Origin: Sphingomonadales bacterium
GTDB taxonomy: Bacteria; Pseudomonadota; Alphaproteobacteria; Sphingomonadales; Sphingomonadaceae
NCBI GenBank assembly: GCA_028871475.1
Contig: JAGWMZ010000004.1
Coordinates: 174,663 to 238,662 of the forward strand
DNA: 64,000 nucleotides
Direction of reading: 5' to 3'
Below the pieces are notes generated by a model. That model had not been told where the DNA came from and made no database searches. It saw only the letters and a program-made list of their open reading frames with translations. The position numbers and the translations under genes are program-made. Shown here piece by piece: positions 46,312-55,545 of the stretch. Each line of letters opens with the position of its first letter. The stretch's first letter is position 1.

Positions 46312-46770
46312 ATGCGCGCGATGACATTGATGGTGAGTGGTCTGGTGATGGCAGCGGCAGTGGCGGTTCATGCCGCTTCGCCCAATGATGTCGCCACGGC
46401 TCGCCAGAAGAATTTCAAGCAGATCGGTGGCGCGATGAAGGCTGCGAGCGACACGCTCAAATCGCCGGCGCCCAATCTGGCGACCATCCGGGCCAGCGCT
46501 GCCACCATCCTTTCGCTCGCGCCCAAGGTGCCCACCTGGTTCCCCGCCGGTTCGGGTATCGGCCACGTCAGCGTGAAGACCGGCGCCAAGCCCGAGATCT
46601 GGAGTGATGCCGCCGGTTTCAAACTTGCCGCCGCCAATCTCCTCAAGGCCGCGGGTGACTACAAGGCCGCCGCTGATTCGGGCAACATGGATGCGATCCG
46701 CGCCAAGCAGATGGCGCTTGGCATGACCTGCAAGGGCTGCCACGACAAGTATCGCCAGAAGGACGACTGA
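46312..46770 (+). CDS. Cytochrome c'
   Basis: A 152-residue exported cytochrome with a signal peptide (MTLMVSGLVMAAAVAVHAAS) and a four-helix-bundle body. The C-terminal haem motif CKGCHDKYR (C140, C143, H144) is the cytochrome c' hallmark, with the open haem side that binds NO. The start (MRAMTLM) is taken over a longer upstream frame because it gives a clean signal peptide. Periplasmic; a role in NO tolerance or electron exchange with the next gene's cytochrome b is inferred. Likely Fur-controlled. Confidence 0.93.
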   Translation: MRAMTLMVSGLVMAAAVAVHAASPNDVATARQKNFKQIGGAMKAASDTLKSPAPNLATIRASAATILSLAPKVPTWFPAGSGIGHVSVKTGAKPEIWSDAAGFKLAAANLLKAAGDYKAAADSGNMDAIRAKQMALGMTCKGCHDKYRQKDD

Positions 46771-46857
46771 GCGCGGCGCGGCCGGCCCGCGGCAACATTC
46801 GCCCTACCGGCTCCCGCTATTGGCCCAAGCCACCGGATCGACTGACAGGAAGACTCC

Positions 46858-47538
46858 ATGACCGAGATACGCACCACCATTCGTCTGTGGGACCTGCCTT
46901 TGCGCCTGTTCCATTGGGGGATCGTCGTGCTCCTCCCGCTGATGTGGTGGACCCATGAGCAGGGCAATATGGATCTGCATGCGCGCTTTGGCCTCATCCT
47001 GTTGTTCCTGGTCATCTTCCGCATTGTCTGGGGCCTGATCGGCAGTGAGACGGCCCGCTTCACCAGCTTTGTGAAGGGCCCGTTCTCCATCCTTTCCTAC
47101 ATGACGGGCAAGGACAGGACCGAGGCGGTGGGGCACAATCCGCTCGGCGCGCTCAGCGTCATCGCGCTGCTGGGCGTGCTGCTGGCGCAGATCGGGCTGG
47201 GCCTCTTCGCGCAGGATACCGACGGGCTCTTTTCCGGCCCGCTCAACCATTATATCCCGGCCGACAACGTCGACCTGGGTGACAAGGTGGGCCATTGGCA
47301 CGAACTGGGCTTCAAGGTCATCCTGGGGCTTGTGGCGCTGCATCTGGGCGCCATCCTTTTCTACACGTTGGTCAAGAAGGAGCGGCTGGTGCCCCCCATG
47401 GTCACGGGCCGCAAGAAGGTCGAGGCCGGAACGGTCCAGCCGCGCATGGCGCCGCTCTGGCGCGTGGTGCCCGCGCTGGCGATTGCGGGCGTGGTGACAT
47501 GGTGGGTGGCGCATGGGGCCTACTGGCCGCCGATGTGA
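46858..47538 (+). CDS. Di-haem cytochrome b561-type membrane protein
   Basis: A 226-residue protein with four to five membrane helices of the Ni-hydrogenase/cytochrome b561 family. Haem histidines are in LRLFHWG, NMDLHARFG, AVGHNP and LVALHLGAI. A final helix (VVPALAIAGVVTWWVAHG) ends the chain. It lies 88 nt after the cytochrome c' gene. This cytochrome b/c' pair is found in many proteobacteria as an electron-transfer unit and is likely co-transcribed from the Fur-box promoter. Confidence 0.87.
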   Translation: MTEIRTTIRLWDLPLRLFHWGIVVLLPLMWWTHEQGNMDLHARFGLILLFLVIFRIVWGLIGSETARFTSFVKGPFSILSYMTGKDRTEAVGHNPLGALSVIALLGVLLAQIGLGLFAQDTDGLFSGPLNHYIPADNVDLGDKVGHWHELGFKVILGLVALHLGAILFYTLVKKERLVPPMVTGRKKVEAGTVQPRMAPLWRVVPALAIAGVVTWWVAHGAYWPPM

Positions 47539-47695
47539 GGGCAGGTGGCGTCCGCCGGACAAGCCTGACTTGAATGCTGTCAATAATCTCTACTGAATGA
47601 GTTGAATTTCTTCCTTGTGTGCTGGTGCCATGGGGCTTTATGCGTGGCCTCGTCCCCGAACCGTTCGGCTTGGGGCTCAGCCAGGGAGCCAGGCC

Positions 47696-48394
47696 ATGGC
47701 CACAACCATTGCCGATCAACCCGATCCAGCGCCGCTCGTCTTGACGGTGCCCGGCCTGTTCAACTCCGGGCCCGGTCATTGGCAGACCCTGTGGGACGAG
47801 CAGCGCGCAGATTGCCGCCGCGTCGACCTTGGCCGGTGGGACAAGCCGCATCGCAACAGCTGGGTCAACCAGCTCAATCTGGCCATTCGCGCCGCGCATG
47901 CCTCGGGCCAGGGCGACAGGCGGGTGGTGCTGGCAGCGCACAGTCTGGGCGTGATCACCGTGGCGTGGTGGGCGCAGATGGAGTGTGAGGCGGCTCATCT
48001 GGTGCAGGGCGCGCTGCTGGTAGCCCCGCCCGAGGTCGATTTCTTTCCGCGCGATCCGCGCGTGGGCAGTTTTGCTCCCGTGCCTACGGCGCCCTTGCCT
48101 TTTCCCGCGATTGTGGCGGCCAGCCGCAATGATCCATGGATCGGCCAGCATGCCGCCCGCCGTCTGGCGCGCGACTGGGGCGCGAGGTTCGAGGATATGG
48201 GCGAGGCCGGGCACATCAACGCGGAAAGTGGATTGGGTGCCTGGCCGCAGGGGCAGGGCTGGATCGAGGAACTGATCGCCGGGCCTGCCGCCCAGTCTCC
48301 AGCCCAGTCTCTCCCATCGCCTCCCGCGCACCCCCTTGACGAGGACCCCGCGCGGCGCGATGCCGCAGGGGCGCCCCCGGCGTCGCGGGCCTGA
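47696..48394 (+). CDS. RBBP9/YdeN-family alpha/beta hydrolase
   Basis: A 232-residue hydrolase: [19 protein letters not shown] (the family's N-terminal), nucleophile elbow AAHSLGV with serine, aspartate in ASRNDPWI, histidine in [10 protein letters not shown]. The last 35 residues ([10 protein letters not shown]...) are a low-complexity Pro/Ala tail. The start is preceded by GGGAG at seven bases. It lies 44 nt before cysK on the same strand and may be cotranscribed. Substrate unknown; the family is small serine hydrolases. Confidence 0.87.
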   Translation: MATTIADQPDPAPLVLTVPGLFNSGPGHWQTLWDEQRADCRRVDLGRWDKPHRNSWVNQLNLAIRAAHASGQGDRRVVLAAHSLGVITVAWWAQMECEAAHLVQGALLVAPPEVDFFPRDPRVGSFAPVPTAPLPFPAIVAASRNDPWIGQHAARRLARDWGARFEDMGEAGHINAESGLGAWPQGQGWIEELIAGPAAQSPAQSLPSPPAHPLDEDPARRDAAGAPPASRA

Positions 48395-48438
48395 TCCTTC
48401 TGGCGTCGCGAAACGCCAAGACCATCCGGAGAGTTTTC

Positions 48439-49362
48439 ATGACCAAAGCGCAATCCGTTCTCGACACCATCGGCGGCACGCCGCACATCCGGCTGGCCCG
48501 CCTGTTCCCCGACCATGAGGTCTGGGTGAAGAATGAGCGCACCAATCCGGGCGGCTCGATCAAGGACCGTATCGCACTGGCCATGGTGGAGGCGGCCGAG
48601 GCGGACGGCTCGCTGCAACCGGGCGGCACCATCATCGAGCCGACCAGCGGCAACACCGGTATCGGCCTGGCGTTGGTCGCGGCGGTAAAAGGCTACAAGC
48701 TGATCCTCGTCATGCCCGAGAGCATGTCGATCGAGCGACGCCGCGTGATGCTGGCCTATGGCGCCAGCTTTGACCTGACCCCGCGCGAAAAGGGCATGAA
48801 AGGCGCCATCGAGCGCGCCAAGGAACTGGCCGCGCAGACGCCGGGCGCCTGGATTCCCCAGCAGTTCGACAATCCGGCCAATGTCGAGATCCACACGAAG
48901 ACCACGGCGCAGGAAATTCTGGCTGATTTCGCCGATGCGCCTTTCGATGCGCTGATCACTGGCGTTGGCACGGGCGGCCATCTGACGGGCGTGGCGCAGG
49001 TGCTCAAGGCGCAGTGGCCCGGCCTGAAGGCCTTCGCCGTTGAACCGACGCTCTCGCCGGTTATCAGCGGGGGCCAGCCGGCGCCCCATCCCATTCAGGG
49101 CATTGGCGCCGGCTTCATTCCCGGCAATCTGCATACGCAATTGCTCGACGGCGTGATCCAGGTCGAGGCTGCCGACGCCAAGGCTTGGGCGCGCAAGGCC
49201 GCCGCGCAGGAAGGCCTGCTGGTGGGCATTTCGAGCGGCGCGACGCTGGCCGCCATCGCGCAGAAGCTGCCCGAACTGCCCGCGGGTGCCAAGGTGCTGG
49301 GCTTCAACTATGATACCGGCGAGCGCTATCTCTCGGTGCCGGATTTTTTGCCTGAGCCATAA
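48439..49362 (+). CDS. cysK: Cysteine synthase A
   Basis: Makes cysteine from O-acetylserine and sulfide, PLP-dependent. The 307-residue protein has the PLP lysine in GGSIKDR (K42), the substrate loop [11 protein letters not shown], the phosphate-binding [10 protein letters not shown] and [10 protein letters not shown]. Cytosolic dimer by family. Ended by the strong hairpin at 49371-49405. Confidence 0.97.
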   Translation: MTKAQSVLDTIGGTPHIRLARLFPDHEVWVKNERTNPGGSIKDRIALAMVEAAEADGSLQPGGTIIEPTSGNTGIGLALVAAVKGYKLILVMPESMSIERRRVMLAYGASFDLTPREKGMKGAIERAKELAAQTPGAWIPQQFDNPANVEIHTKTTAQEILADFADAPFDALITGVGTGGHLTGVAQVLKAQWPGLKAFAVEPTLSPVISGGQPAPHPIQGIGAGFIPGNLHTQLLDGVIQVEAADAKAWARKAAAQEGLLVGISSGATLAAIAQKLPELPAGAKVLGFNYDTGERYLSVPDFLPEP

Positions 49363-49370
49363 GGCCGCCG

Positions 49371-49405
49371 CGCCCCTGCCCATGGCTTTCGGCTGGGCAG
49401 GGGCG
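49371..49405. terminator. Bidirectional terminator between cysK and the aminotransferase
   Basis: CGCCCCTGCCCA pairs perfectly with TGGGCAGGGGCG (12 bp) around an 11-nt loop. It lies between two converging genes and starts 8 nt after the cysK stop; no strong U-tract in either direction. Confidence 0.75.
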
Positions 49406-49410
49406 GTCCA

Positions 49411-50562
49411 TCAGGCGGTGGCGGCCGGTTGGCGCGCCTGCCCTGCAAACCACGGCACCATCAATGCAATGGCGCGCTCCACCTCCTGGGTCGATACGGC
49501 GAAGGAGAAGCGCATGAAGCGGTGCCCTTCGACGGGATCGAAATCCACGCCCGGCGCGGTGCAGACGCCGGTGTCCATCAGCAGGCGGGTGCAGAACGCA
49601 ATGCTGTCATCGGTCAGATGACCGATGTCGGCCCAGATGTAGAAGGCGCCATCGGGCGGGGCGATGCGCGCCAGACCCAGCGCGGGCAGGGCGGCCAGCA
49701 TCAGCTCGCGGTTTTTGGCGTAAGTGGCGATATGGCCCTGCAACTCCTCCCTGCAATCGAAGGCGACGAGGCCGGCATGCTGGCTCAGCACATGGGGGGT
49801 GAGGAACAGGTTGCTCATCCGCGCATAGGCGGCATCGACCAGATCATCAGGCGCCACCAGCCAGCCCAGCCGCCAGCCGGGCATGGAGAAATATTTGGAG
49901 AAACTGTTCACCGCCAGCGCGTTTGCGTCATGCGCCAGCATGGTCTGCGTCTCGCCGGTATAGGAGAGGCCGTGATAGATCTCGTCCGAGATGATACGGA
50001 TGCCGCGCGCGGCACAGACTTGCGCGATCCGCGCCAGCTCGGCCGGTGGGATGATCGTGCCGGTGGGGTTGGCGGGGCTGGCCACGATCACCGCATCGGG
50101 CGCGGGTTGCAGGGCGGAGAGCGCGGCGGCGGTGATCTGATAGCCTTCCGCCGCGCCGCAGGGCAGTTCCACCGCCTCCATATGCAGCGCGCGCACCGTG
50201 TTGCGATAGGCGACATAGCCCGGCCGCGCCATGGCGACACGCGCGCCCGGTGCCAGCGCGCAGGACAGCGCCAGCACCAACGCCGGCGAGGCGCCGCTGG
50301 TCAGGATGATGCGGCGCGGGTCAACCTCCACCCCTTGCGTATCGGCATAGTGACGCGCGATGCGTTCCTTCAGCGGCGTGCTTTCCCAATAGCCCAGCGC
50401 GTCACTGTCCAGCACGCGATGCGCGGTGGCGATGGCGGCGGCGGGCGCGCTGGTTGATGGTTGGCCGAATTCCATATGGATGATCGAGCGCCCCTGCGCT
50501 GCCAGATCGTGGGAGAGGCGGCTGATTGCCATGGCGCGGAAAGGTTCGATAAGGGCCGTCAT
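49411..50562 (-). CDS. Class I/II PLP aminotransferase
   Basis: A 383-residue fold-type I aminotransferase: LTSGASPALVLAL, ASPANPTGT (substrate carboxylate region), DEIYHGL with the PLP-ring aspartate, SFSKYFSMPGWRLGW with the PLP lysine, and the final RFMRFSFAVS arginine motif. Likely an aspartate/tyrosine/alanine-type enzyme; the amino donor and acceptor are not determined. The start MTALIEPFRAM is taken; a 12-residue extension is possible. It converges on cysK. Confidence 0.92.
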   Translation of the reverse strand: MTALIEPFRAMAISRLSHDLAAQGRSIIHMEFGQPSTSAPAAAIATAHRVLDSDALGYWESTPLKERIARHYADTQGVEVDPRRIILTSGASPALVLALSCALAPGARVAMARPGYVAYRNTVRALHMEAVELPCGAAEGYQITAAALSALQPAPDAVIVASPANPTGTIIPPAELARIAQVCAARGIRIISDEIYHGLSYTGETQTMLAHDANALAVNSFSKYFSMPGWRLGWLVAPDDLVDAAYARMSNLFLTPHVLSQHAGLVAFDCREELQGHIATYAKNRELMLAALPALGLARIAPPDGAFYIWADIGHLTDDSIAFCTRLLMDTGVCTAPGVDFDPVEGHRFMRFSFAVSTQEVERAIALMVPWFAGQARQPAATA

Positions 50563-50717
50563 GCGCGGCGACCTAGCACAGCCCTTCGGCGGCCCCAAGC
50601 GGTGCGAAAGCAGCGAGGCGTTCTAATTTTTCGGGACGCAGCCCCAGCCGATTGAGGGTTGACGCTGGGGACGGGCCTGTCCAACCGGACGTGTCCTTTC
50701 GGCTGGAACAGGTGGCC

Positions 50718-51689
50718 ATGATTTCCCGCATCAAATCCGCGCTCGATCCCTATATCATCGCTTTGCTCTGCACGGTGGCGCTGGCCAGCATCCTGCCTGC
50801 GCGCGGCACCGTGGCGACCGGGTTCGAGTGGGCGGCCAATGCGGGCATCGTGCTGCTCTTCTTCCTGCATGGGGCCAAGCTCTCGCGCGAGGCGATTGTG
50901 GCGGGCGCCGGTCATTGGCGGCTGCATCTGGCGGTGCTGGCCGTCACCTTCGTGCTCTTCCCGCTGCTGGGGCTTGCGGTGAGGGCCATTCCCGGCCTTC
51001 CGGTACTCATCGCCTCGGGGATGCTGTTCCTCACCCTGTTGCCCTCCACGGTGCAAAGCTCGATCGCCTTTACCTCCATCGCGCGGGGCAATGTGGCGGC
51101 GGCGGTCTGTTCGGCCTCCTTCTCGAACATTCTCGGGCTTTTCGTCACGCCCTTGCTGGCGGGCTTGCTGATGGGCGGGGCCGGGGCGCAGCTTTCGGCC
51201 AGTTCGGTGGAGAAGATCGTCGCGCAATTGCTGCTGCCCTTCCTCGCGGGCCATCTGCTGCGCCCGGTGGTGGGGCGTTTCATCACGCGGCACAAATCGC
51301 TGGTGGGCTATGTCGATCGCGGATCGATCCTGCTGGTGGTCTATACCGCCTTTTCCGCCGCAGTGATCGGCGGGCTGTGGCACAAGCTGCCGCTCGACCA
51401 GCTCGGCCTCATCCTGCTGCTCAATGTCGTGCTGCTGGCCATTGGCCTTGCCGCGACATGGACGCTGGGCAGGGTGATGGGCTTTGACCGTGCCGACCAG
51501 ATCGTGCTGCTCTTTTGCGGCAGCAAGAAGAGCCTGGCCAGCGGCGTGCCCATGGCTGGCGTGCTGTTTCCGCCCGCGGCGGTGGGAGTGGTGATCCTGC
51601 CGCTCATGCTCTTCCATCAGATCCAGTTGATGGCCTGCGCCGTGATTGCCAGACAACTGGCCGGGCAGAACCCGGGCGAGGGCGATTGA
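50718..51689 (+). CDS. SBF-like (bile acid:sodium symporter-type) membrane protein
   Basis: A 323-residue membrane protein with about nine hydrophobic helices of the SBF-like/YfeH family. Characteristic stretches are LLFFLHGAKLSREAI, LPSTVQSSIAFTSIARGN and FCGSKKSLASGVPMA, the last resembling a substrate/sodium-crossing helix pair. The physiological substrate is unknown. The start (MISRIKSAL) is preceded by an AACAGGTGG site. It lies between two single genes with no evident operon. Confidence 0.85.
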   Translation: MISRIKSALDPYIIALLCTVALASILPARGTVATGFEWAANAGIVLLFFLHGAKLSREAIVAGAGHWRLHLAVLAVTFVLFPLLGLAVRAIPGLPVLIASGMLFLTLLPSTVQSSIAFTSIARGNVAAAVCSASFSNILGLFVTPLLAGLLMGGAGAQLSASSVEKIVAQLLLPFLAGHLLRPVVGRFITRHKSLVGYVDRGSILLVVYTAFSAAVIGGLWHKLPLDQLGLILLLNVVLLAIGLAATWTLGRVMGFDRADQIVLLFCGSKKSLASGVPMAGVLFPPAAVGVVILPLMLFHQIQLMACAVIARQLAGQNPGEGD

Positions 51690-51754
51690 TCCACCCATAT
51701 TGACCCCGGTGTCATGCGCAGGCTAGGGCCATGGCGGCAAGTGTGGAGAGAGTG

Positions 51755-52783
51755 ATGGGCGGGGTTGGTCAACAGAGCGGTCATGTGGTGTGCTTTGGCG
51801 AGGTCATGCTGCGCTTTGCCACACCGGCCGGGCGCACCATCGCTGACGCGCAGGCGCTTGACCTGACCATCGGCGGGGCCGAGGCCAATGTCGCGGTAGG
51901 GCTGGCGGCGATGGGCCATGACGCGCGTTTCCTGGGCATGGTGCCCGAGGGGCCGCTGGGGGCCAAGGCGCGCGGGGCGATCGCGGCAGCGGGCGTCGAT
52001 GTGCGCGGCTTCATCAACGGGCCGGGGCGCATGGGGCTCTATTTCCTCGAGGTTGGCGGTTCGCTGCGCCCCTCGGCCATCACTTATGACCGCGCGGGCA
52101 GTGCCTTTGCCAGTGCCAGCCCGCAGGATTTCGACTTCGCAGGCGCTTTGGCCGGCGCTGGCCTGTTCCATATTTCGGGCATCACCGCGGCGCTGGGCCC
52201 CAAGGGTGTGGCGCTGGCCAGTGCCGCCATGCAGGCGGCGCGCGATGCCGGCGTGCCCATCTCCTTCGACTGCAATTTCCGCGAGCGTCTGTGGAACGCC
52301 TGGGACAGCAACCCCAGGGCGATCCTGACCGAGCTTATCGGCCATGCCGACATCCTCTTCGGCAACCACCGCGATATGACCCTGCTGCTGGGCAAGCCTT
52401 TCTCGGGCGATGGCGCCGAGCGGCGGCGCGAGGCGGTCGAGGCGGCGTTTGACGCCTTCCCGCGCCTGCAGGTCATGGCCTCCACCGCCCGCCATCCGCT
52501 GACGCAGACCCATCACCGTCTGGCCGCCCGTGTCGATCTGCGTCAGGATCGGTTCCAGACACCGGAGGTGGAGATCACCGATATCGTCGACCGTGTGGGC
52601 TCGGGCGATGCCTTTGCCGCCGGCGTGCTGTCGGGCTGGCTGGAAGGGGGCGATGCGCGTGTCATGGCCGAGCGCGGTCTGGCCATGAATGCGCTCAAAC
52701 ATTCGCTGCACGGCGACCTGTTCCGCCTGCCGCGCGCCGAGGTCGAGGCCTTCACCGGCATCGGCGGCGATGTGCGCCGCTGA
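51755..52783 (+). CDS. kdgK: 2-dehydro-3-deoxygluconokinase (PfkB family)
   Basis: Phosphorylates KDG to KDPG, the last step before the Entner-Doudoroff aldolase. A 342-residue ribokinase-fold protein: CFGEVMLRF, the N-terminal GGAEANVAVGLA substrate region, ISFDCNFRERLW, the anionic NHRD and the catalytic DRVGSGDAFAAGVLSG. ATG at 51755 has GGAGAG at five bases; an earlier ATG (51731) is less likely. It lies 161 nt before an alginate-type porin, suggesting uronic-acid use, which is inferred. Confidence 0.92.
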   Translation: MGGVGQQSGHVVCFGEVMLRFATPAGRTIADAQALDLTIGGAEANVAVGLAAMGHDARFLGMVPEGPLGAKARGAIAAAGVDVRGFINGPGRMGLYFLEVGGSLRPSAITYDRAGSAFASASPQDFDFAGALAGAGLFHISGITAALGPKGVALASAAMQAARDAGVPISFDCNFRERLWNAWDSNPRAILTELIGHADILFGNHRDMTLLLGKPFSGDGAERRREAVEAAFDAFPRLQVMASTARHPLTQTHHRLAARVDLRQDRFQTPEVEITDIVDRVGSGDAFAAGVLSGWLEGGDARVMAERGLAMNALKHSLHGDLFRLPRAEVEAFTGIGGDVRR

Positions 52784-52829
52784 CAATCTGCCTATGATTG
52801 GTTAACGGCCTGCTCTGGCCTTGCCCGAA

Positions 52830-52859
52830 TTGACGGCCCTTTCCGCGCCGATCTATAGA
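52830..52859 (+). promoter_or_regulatory. Possible sigma-70 promoter of the porin gene
   Basis: TTGACG (52830-52835) and TATAGA (52854-52859) with an 18-nt spacer, 85 nt upstream of the porin ATG. Judged by eye only. Confidence 0.4.
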
Positions 52860-52944
52860 TAAAGGCAGGGGCAGGGGCGCCACTTTGGTGAAACGCCGAC
52901 GACAAACGGAACCCGCGATGTTTTAAGGGGGGTTCCTTGTCATT

Positions 52945-54378
52945 ATGATCTTCGCCAATTTCGGCGCCACGCGTCCTGCGCGCTTTTTCCGTATGTCCTG
53001 CAAGCTGGGGGTGGTTTGCGCGCTGACGGCGATTCCCGGCATGGCGCTGGCCCAGTCCTCATCGCAGGTGGGCGCTGTATCGCAGGGGCAGGAAGCGCTG
53101 ATCGCCAAGGACGATGGCTTCCACACCAGTGCCGCCGTGCGCGCACGTTTTGAAACGATCGACGGTTCGCCGCGCACCGGCGTCTCCACCAATGAAAGCT
53201 GGTGGAACCTGCGCACCAATGTGGCGGCGAGCTGGAAGCAGGGCGTGTGGATGGTTGGCGCGGAAATGACCGATTCGCGCATTTACGGCACCAGGCCGGG
53301 GTCGGGCGTGTCGAGCAGCGATGTCGATGCCTTCGAACCCACGCAATTCTTCGTGTCGGCCAATCTGGGCCAGATGCTGGGCAAGGGCAGCGCGGTCAAG
53401 CTGACGGCGGGGCGCATGGCGCTCAATCTGGGGTCGCGCCGTCTGGTCGCGGCGGATGATTACCGCAATGCCGCCAACACCTACACCGGCCTGCGCGCCG
53501 ACATGTCGACGACCAGCGGCTTTGGCGGCACGGCGATCTATGTCCTGCCCGTCGCGCGCCTGCCCGATGATCCGGCCGGTGTGCTCGACAACCGGTTTTC
53601 TTATGACAAGGAAAGCTTTTCCACCATCCTGTGGGGCGGCCTGCTCAACCACAAGGACAAGAGCGGGTGGGTCATCGAGCCCAGCTTCTACCATTTCCGT
53701 GAGCGTGACTGGCCCGGCCATGCCACGCGCGACCGTCATCTGAACACGGCGGGCCTGCGTTACTATCGCAAGGCCAAGCCGGGCAAGATCGACGGCGAGA
53801 TCGAGGCGATGTATCAATGGGGTCATGAAAGCGCCTCGACCGCGCCCACGGCCGCCACACTCGATGTCAGCGCGACATTTGTCCATGCGCTGCTGGGCTA
53901 CACCTTCCCCAAGGGGTGGCGTCCGCGTGTCTCGGTTGAATTCGACCGGGTGAGCGGGGACAGCCCGGGGGGCACCTATGGCCGTTTCGATACGCTTTTT
54001 GGCATGCGCCGGGGCGATCTGGCGCCGCCGGGGCTCTATTCCGCGATCGGCCGGGCCAATATCGTCGCGCCGGGTATCCGTGTCGAGGCGACGCCGGACA
54101 AGGCGATGGATTTTTCGGGCAGCTGGCGCCCGATGTGGCTCGCTGATTCGCGCGACAGTTTCTCGACCACCGGCGTGCGCGATGCGTCGGGCAAGGCGGG
54201 CTCCTATGCCGGCAGCCAGTTCGATCTGCGCGTCCGCCGCTGGCTCATCCCGCACCATCTGCGCGGCGAATGGGACGGGGTGCTGCTGCTCAAGGGGCGC
54301 TTCCTGCATGATGCGCCCAATGCCCCGGCGGGCGGCGATACCAAATACACCGCGCTGGCGCTGACGTTCATTTTCTGA
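52945..54378 (+). CDS. Alginate-export-type outer-membrane beta-barrel
   Basis: A 477-residue outer-membrane protein with a signal peptide (LGVVCALTAIPGMALAQSSS) and alternating strands ending in the terminal phenylalanine (ALALTFIF), the usual barrel end. The body resembles the alginate-export family (PF13372): ESWWNLRTNVAASWK, KLTAGRMALNLGSRRLVAADDYRN, RVSVEFDRVSGDSP. In sphingomonads such proteins are general uptake or efflux porins rather than alginate exporters. Start taken at 52945, though the site (AAGGGGGG) lies 12 nt away. Confidence 0.84.
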   Translation: MIFANFGATRPARFFRMSCKLGVVCALTAIPGMALAQSSSQVGAVSQGQEALIAKDDGFHTSAAVRARFETIDGSPRTGVSTNESWWNLRTNVAASWKQGVWMVGAEMTDSRIYGTRPGSGVSSSDVDAFEPTQFFVSANLGQMLGKGSAVKLTAGRMALNLGSRRLVAADDYRNAANTYTGLRADMSTTSGFGGTAIYVLPVARLPDDPAGVLDNRFSYDKESFSTILWGGLLNHKDKSGWVIEPSFYHFRERDWPGHATRDRHLNTAGLRYYRKAKPGKIDGEIEAMYQWGHESASTAPTAATLDVSATFVHALLGYTFPKGWRPRVSVEFDRVSGDSPGGTYGRFDTLFGMRRGDLAPPGLYSAIGRANIVAPGIRVEATPDKAMDFSGSWRPMWLADSRDSFSTTGVRDASGKAGSYAGSQFDLRVRRWLIPHHLRGEWDGVLLLKGRFLHDAPNAPAGGDTKYTALALTFIF

Positions 54379-54421
54379 GCGTCAACGCCAGCCGGCTCTG
54401 CCTCGAGGAGGAAGGCGTCGA

Positions 54422-55462
54422 TCAGGGGCAGGGGTCGGGCAGCACGCGCTGCACGGCCTGGATGGCCTCGAAGGCGCCCTCCGGCAGGGGGGTCATGCTG
54501 CCCGCGATGTTGTCCTTGAGCTGTTCAAGGCTGGTCGCCCCGATGATCGAGCTGGTGACGAAGGCGCGCGAATAGACAAAGCCAAGCGCCAGTTGCACCG
54601 GCGTCAGGCCAAATTCGCGCGCCACCGCGACATAGCGTGCCGTCGCCTCTTCCTGCTGCGGCACGACATAGCGCGTGAACTGCTTGGCGACATCAAGGCG
54701 CGACCCCTTGGGGATGGCCCCGCCCAGATATTTGCCCGACAGATAGCCGGCCGCCAGCGGCGAATAGGCCAGCAGGCCAATGCCCTCGCGCAGGGAAAAT
54801 TCGGACAGGCCGCCCTCAAAGGTACGGTTGAGCAAATTGTAGGCGTTCTGGATCGAGGCGACGCGCGGCAGGCCGGCATCGCGCGCCAGGCGCAGCGCCT
54901 CGGACATGCCCCAGGGCGTCTCGTTCGACAGGCCCACGGCGCGGATCTTGCCCGCCTTGATAAGGTCCGCCATGATAGAGAGCGTTTCCTGCAGCGAGGT
55001 CTTGTCGGTCTCGTCACCCAGCGACTGCAGGCCGCGCCCGCCAAACATCGGCACGCTGCGTTCAGGCCAGTGGATCTGGTAGAGGTCGAGATAATCGGTC
55101 TGCAGACGCTTCAGGCTGCCCTCGATGGCTTCCTCGATGTTGCGGCGATCAAGCTTGTTGCCGCCGCGCAGCGGATACCAGCGCGCCGGGCCCGATACCT
55201 TGCTGGCCAGGATGATCTTGTCGCGCTTGCCGCTCTGCGCGATCCAGTTGCCGATCATCGCCTCGGTATGGCCAAAGGTTTCGGCGCGCACCGGCGTCAC
55301 CGGGTACATTTCGGCGGTGTCGAGAAAATTGATGCCATGATCGAGCGCCATGTCGATCTGGGCGGACGCTTCTTCCTGCGTGTTCTGCGAAGCCCAGGTC
55401 ATGGTGCCAAGGCACACGGCGCTGACCTGCATCCCGGTCTGGCCGAGAGGACGGTATTGCAT
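54422..55462 (-). CDS. Aldo/keto reductase (Tas-like)
   Basis: A 346-residue TIM-barrel NADPH-dependent reductase of the Tas/YghZ type: start RPLGQTGMQVSAVCLGTMTW, DTAEMYP with the catalytic tyrosine and aspartate, KIILASKV (catalytic lysine), LYQIHWPERSVP (histidine) and IIGATSLEQL (NADPH phosphate binding). Reduces small carbonyls; substrate unknown. A dyad at 55503-55520 lies 41 nt upstream of its ATG. Confidence 0.93.
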   Translation of the reverse strand: MQYRPLGQTGMQVSAVCLGTMTWASQNTQEEASAQIDMALDHGINFLDTAEMYPVTPVRAETFGHTEAMIGNWIAQSGKRDKIILASKVSGPARWYPLRGGNKLDRRNIEEAIEGSLKRLQTDYLDLYQIHWPERSVPMFGGRGLQSLGDETDKTSLQETLSIMADLIKAGKIRAVGLSNETPWGMSEALRLARDAGLPRVASIQNAYNLLNRTFEGGLSEFSLREGIGLLAYSPLAAGYLSGKYLGGAIPKGSRLDVAKQFTRYVVPQQEEATARYVAVAREFGLTPVQLALGFVYSRAFVTSSIIGATSLEQLKDNIAGSMTPLPEGAFEAIQAVQRVLPDPCP

Positions 55463-55502
55463 GGTTCATCCTTTTGGTGGGGGCTTGATAGAGGAGCACA
55501 AT

Positions 55503-55520
55503 CTATACCGCATGGTATAG
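55503..55520. promoter_or_regulatory. Inverted repeat CTATACC-N4-GGTATAG, candidate operator
   Basis: A perfect 7+7 dyad in the 83-nt spacer before the aldo/keto reductase, 41 nt from its start and so at an operator-like position. The half-sites resemble the dyad at 12971-12986. Carbonyl-responsive regulation is inferred. Confidence 0.42.
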
Positions 55521-55545
55521 CAAGCGCTCCGGCCCGGCGCAAGGC

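Noticed and set aside
47539..47695. Possible riboswitch upstream of the hydrolase-cysK pair
   Set aside because: I could not find SAM-II or other known aptamer cores; only a weak hairpin around CCCCGAACCG/CGGCTTGGGG is seen.
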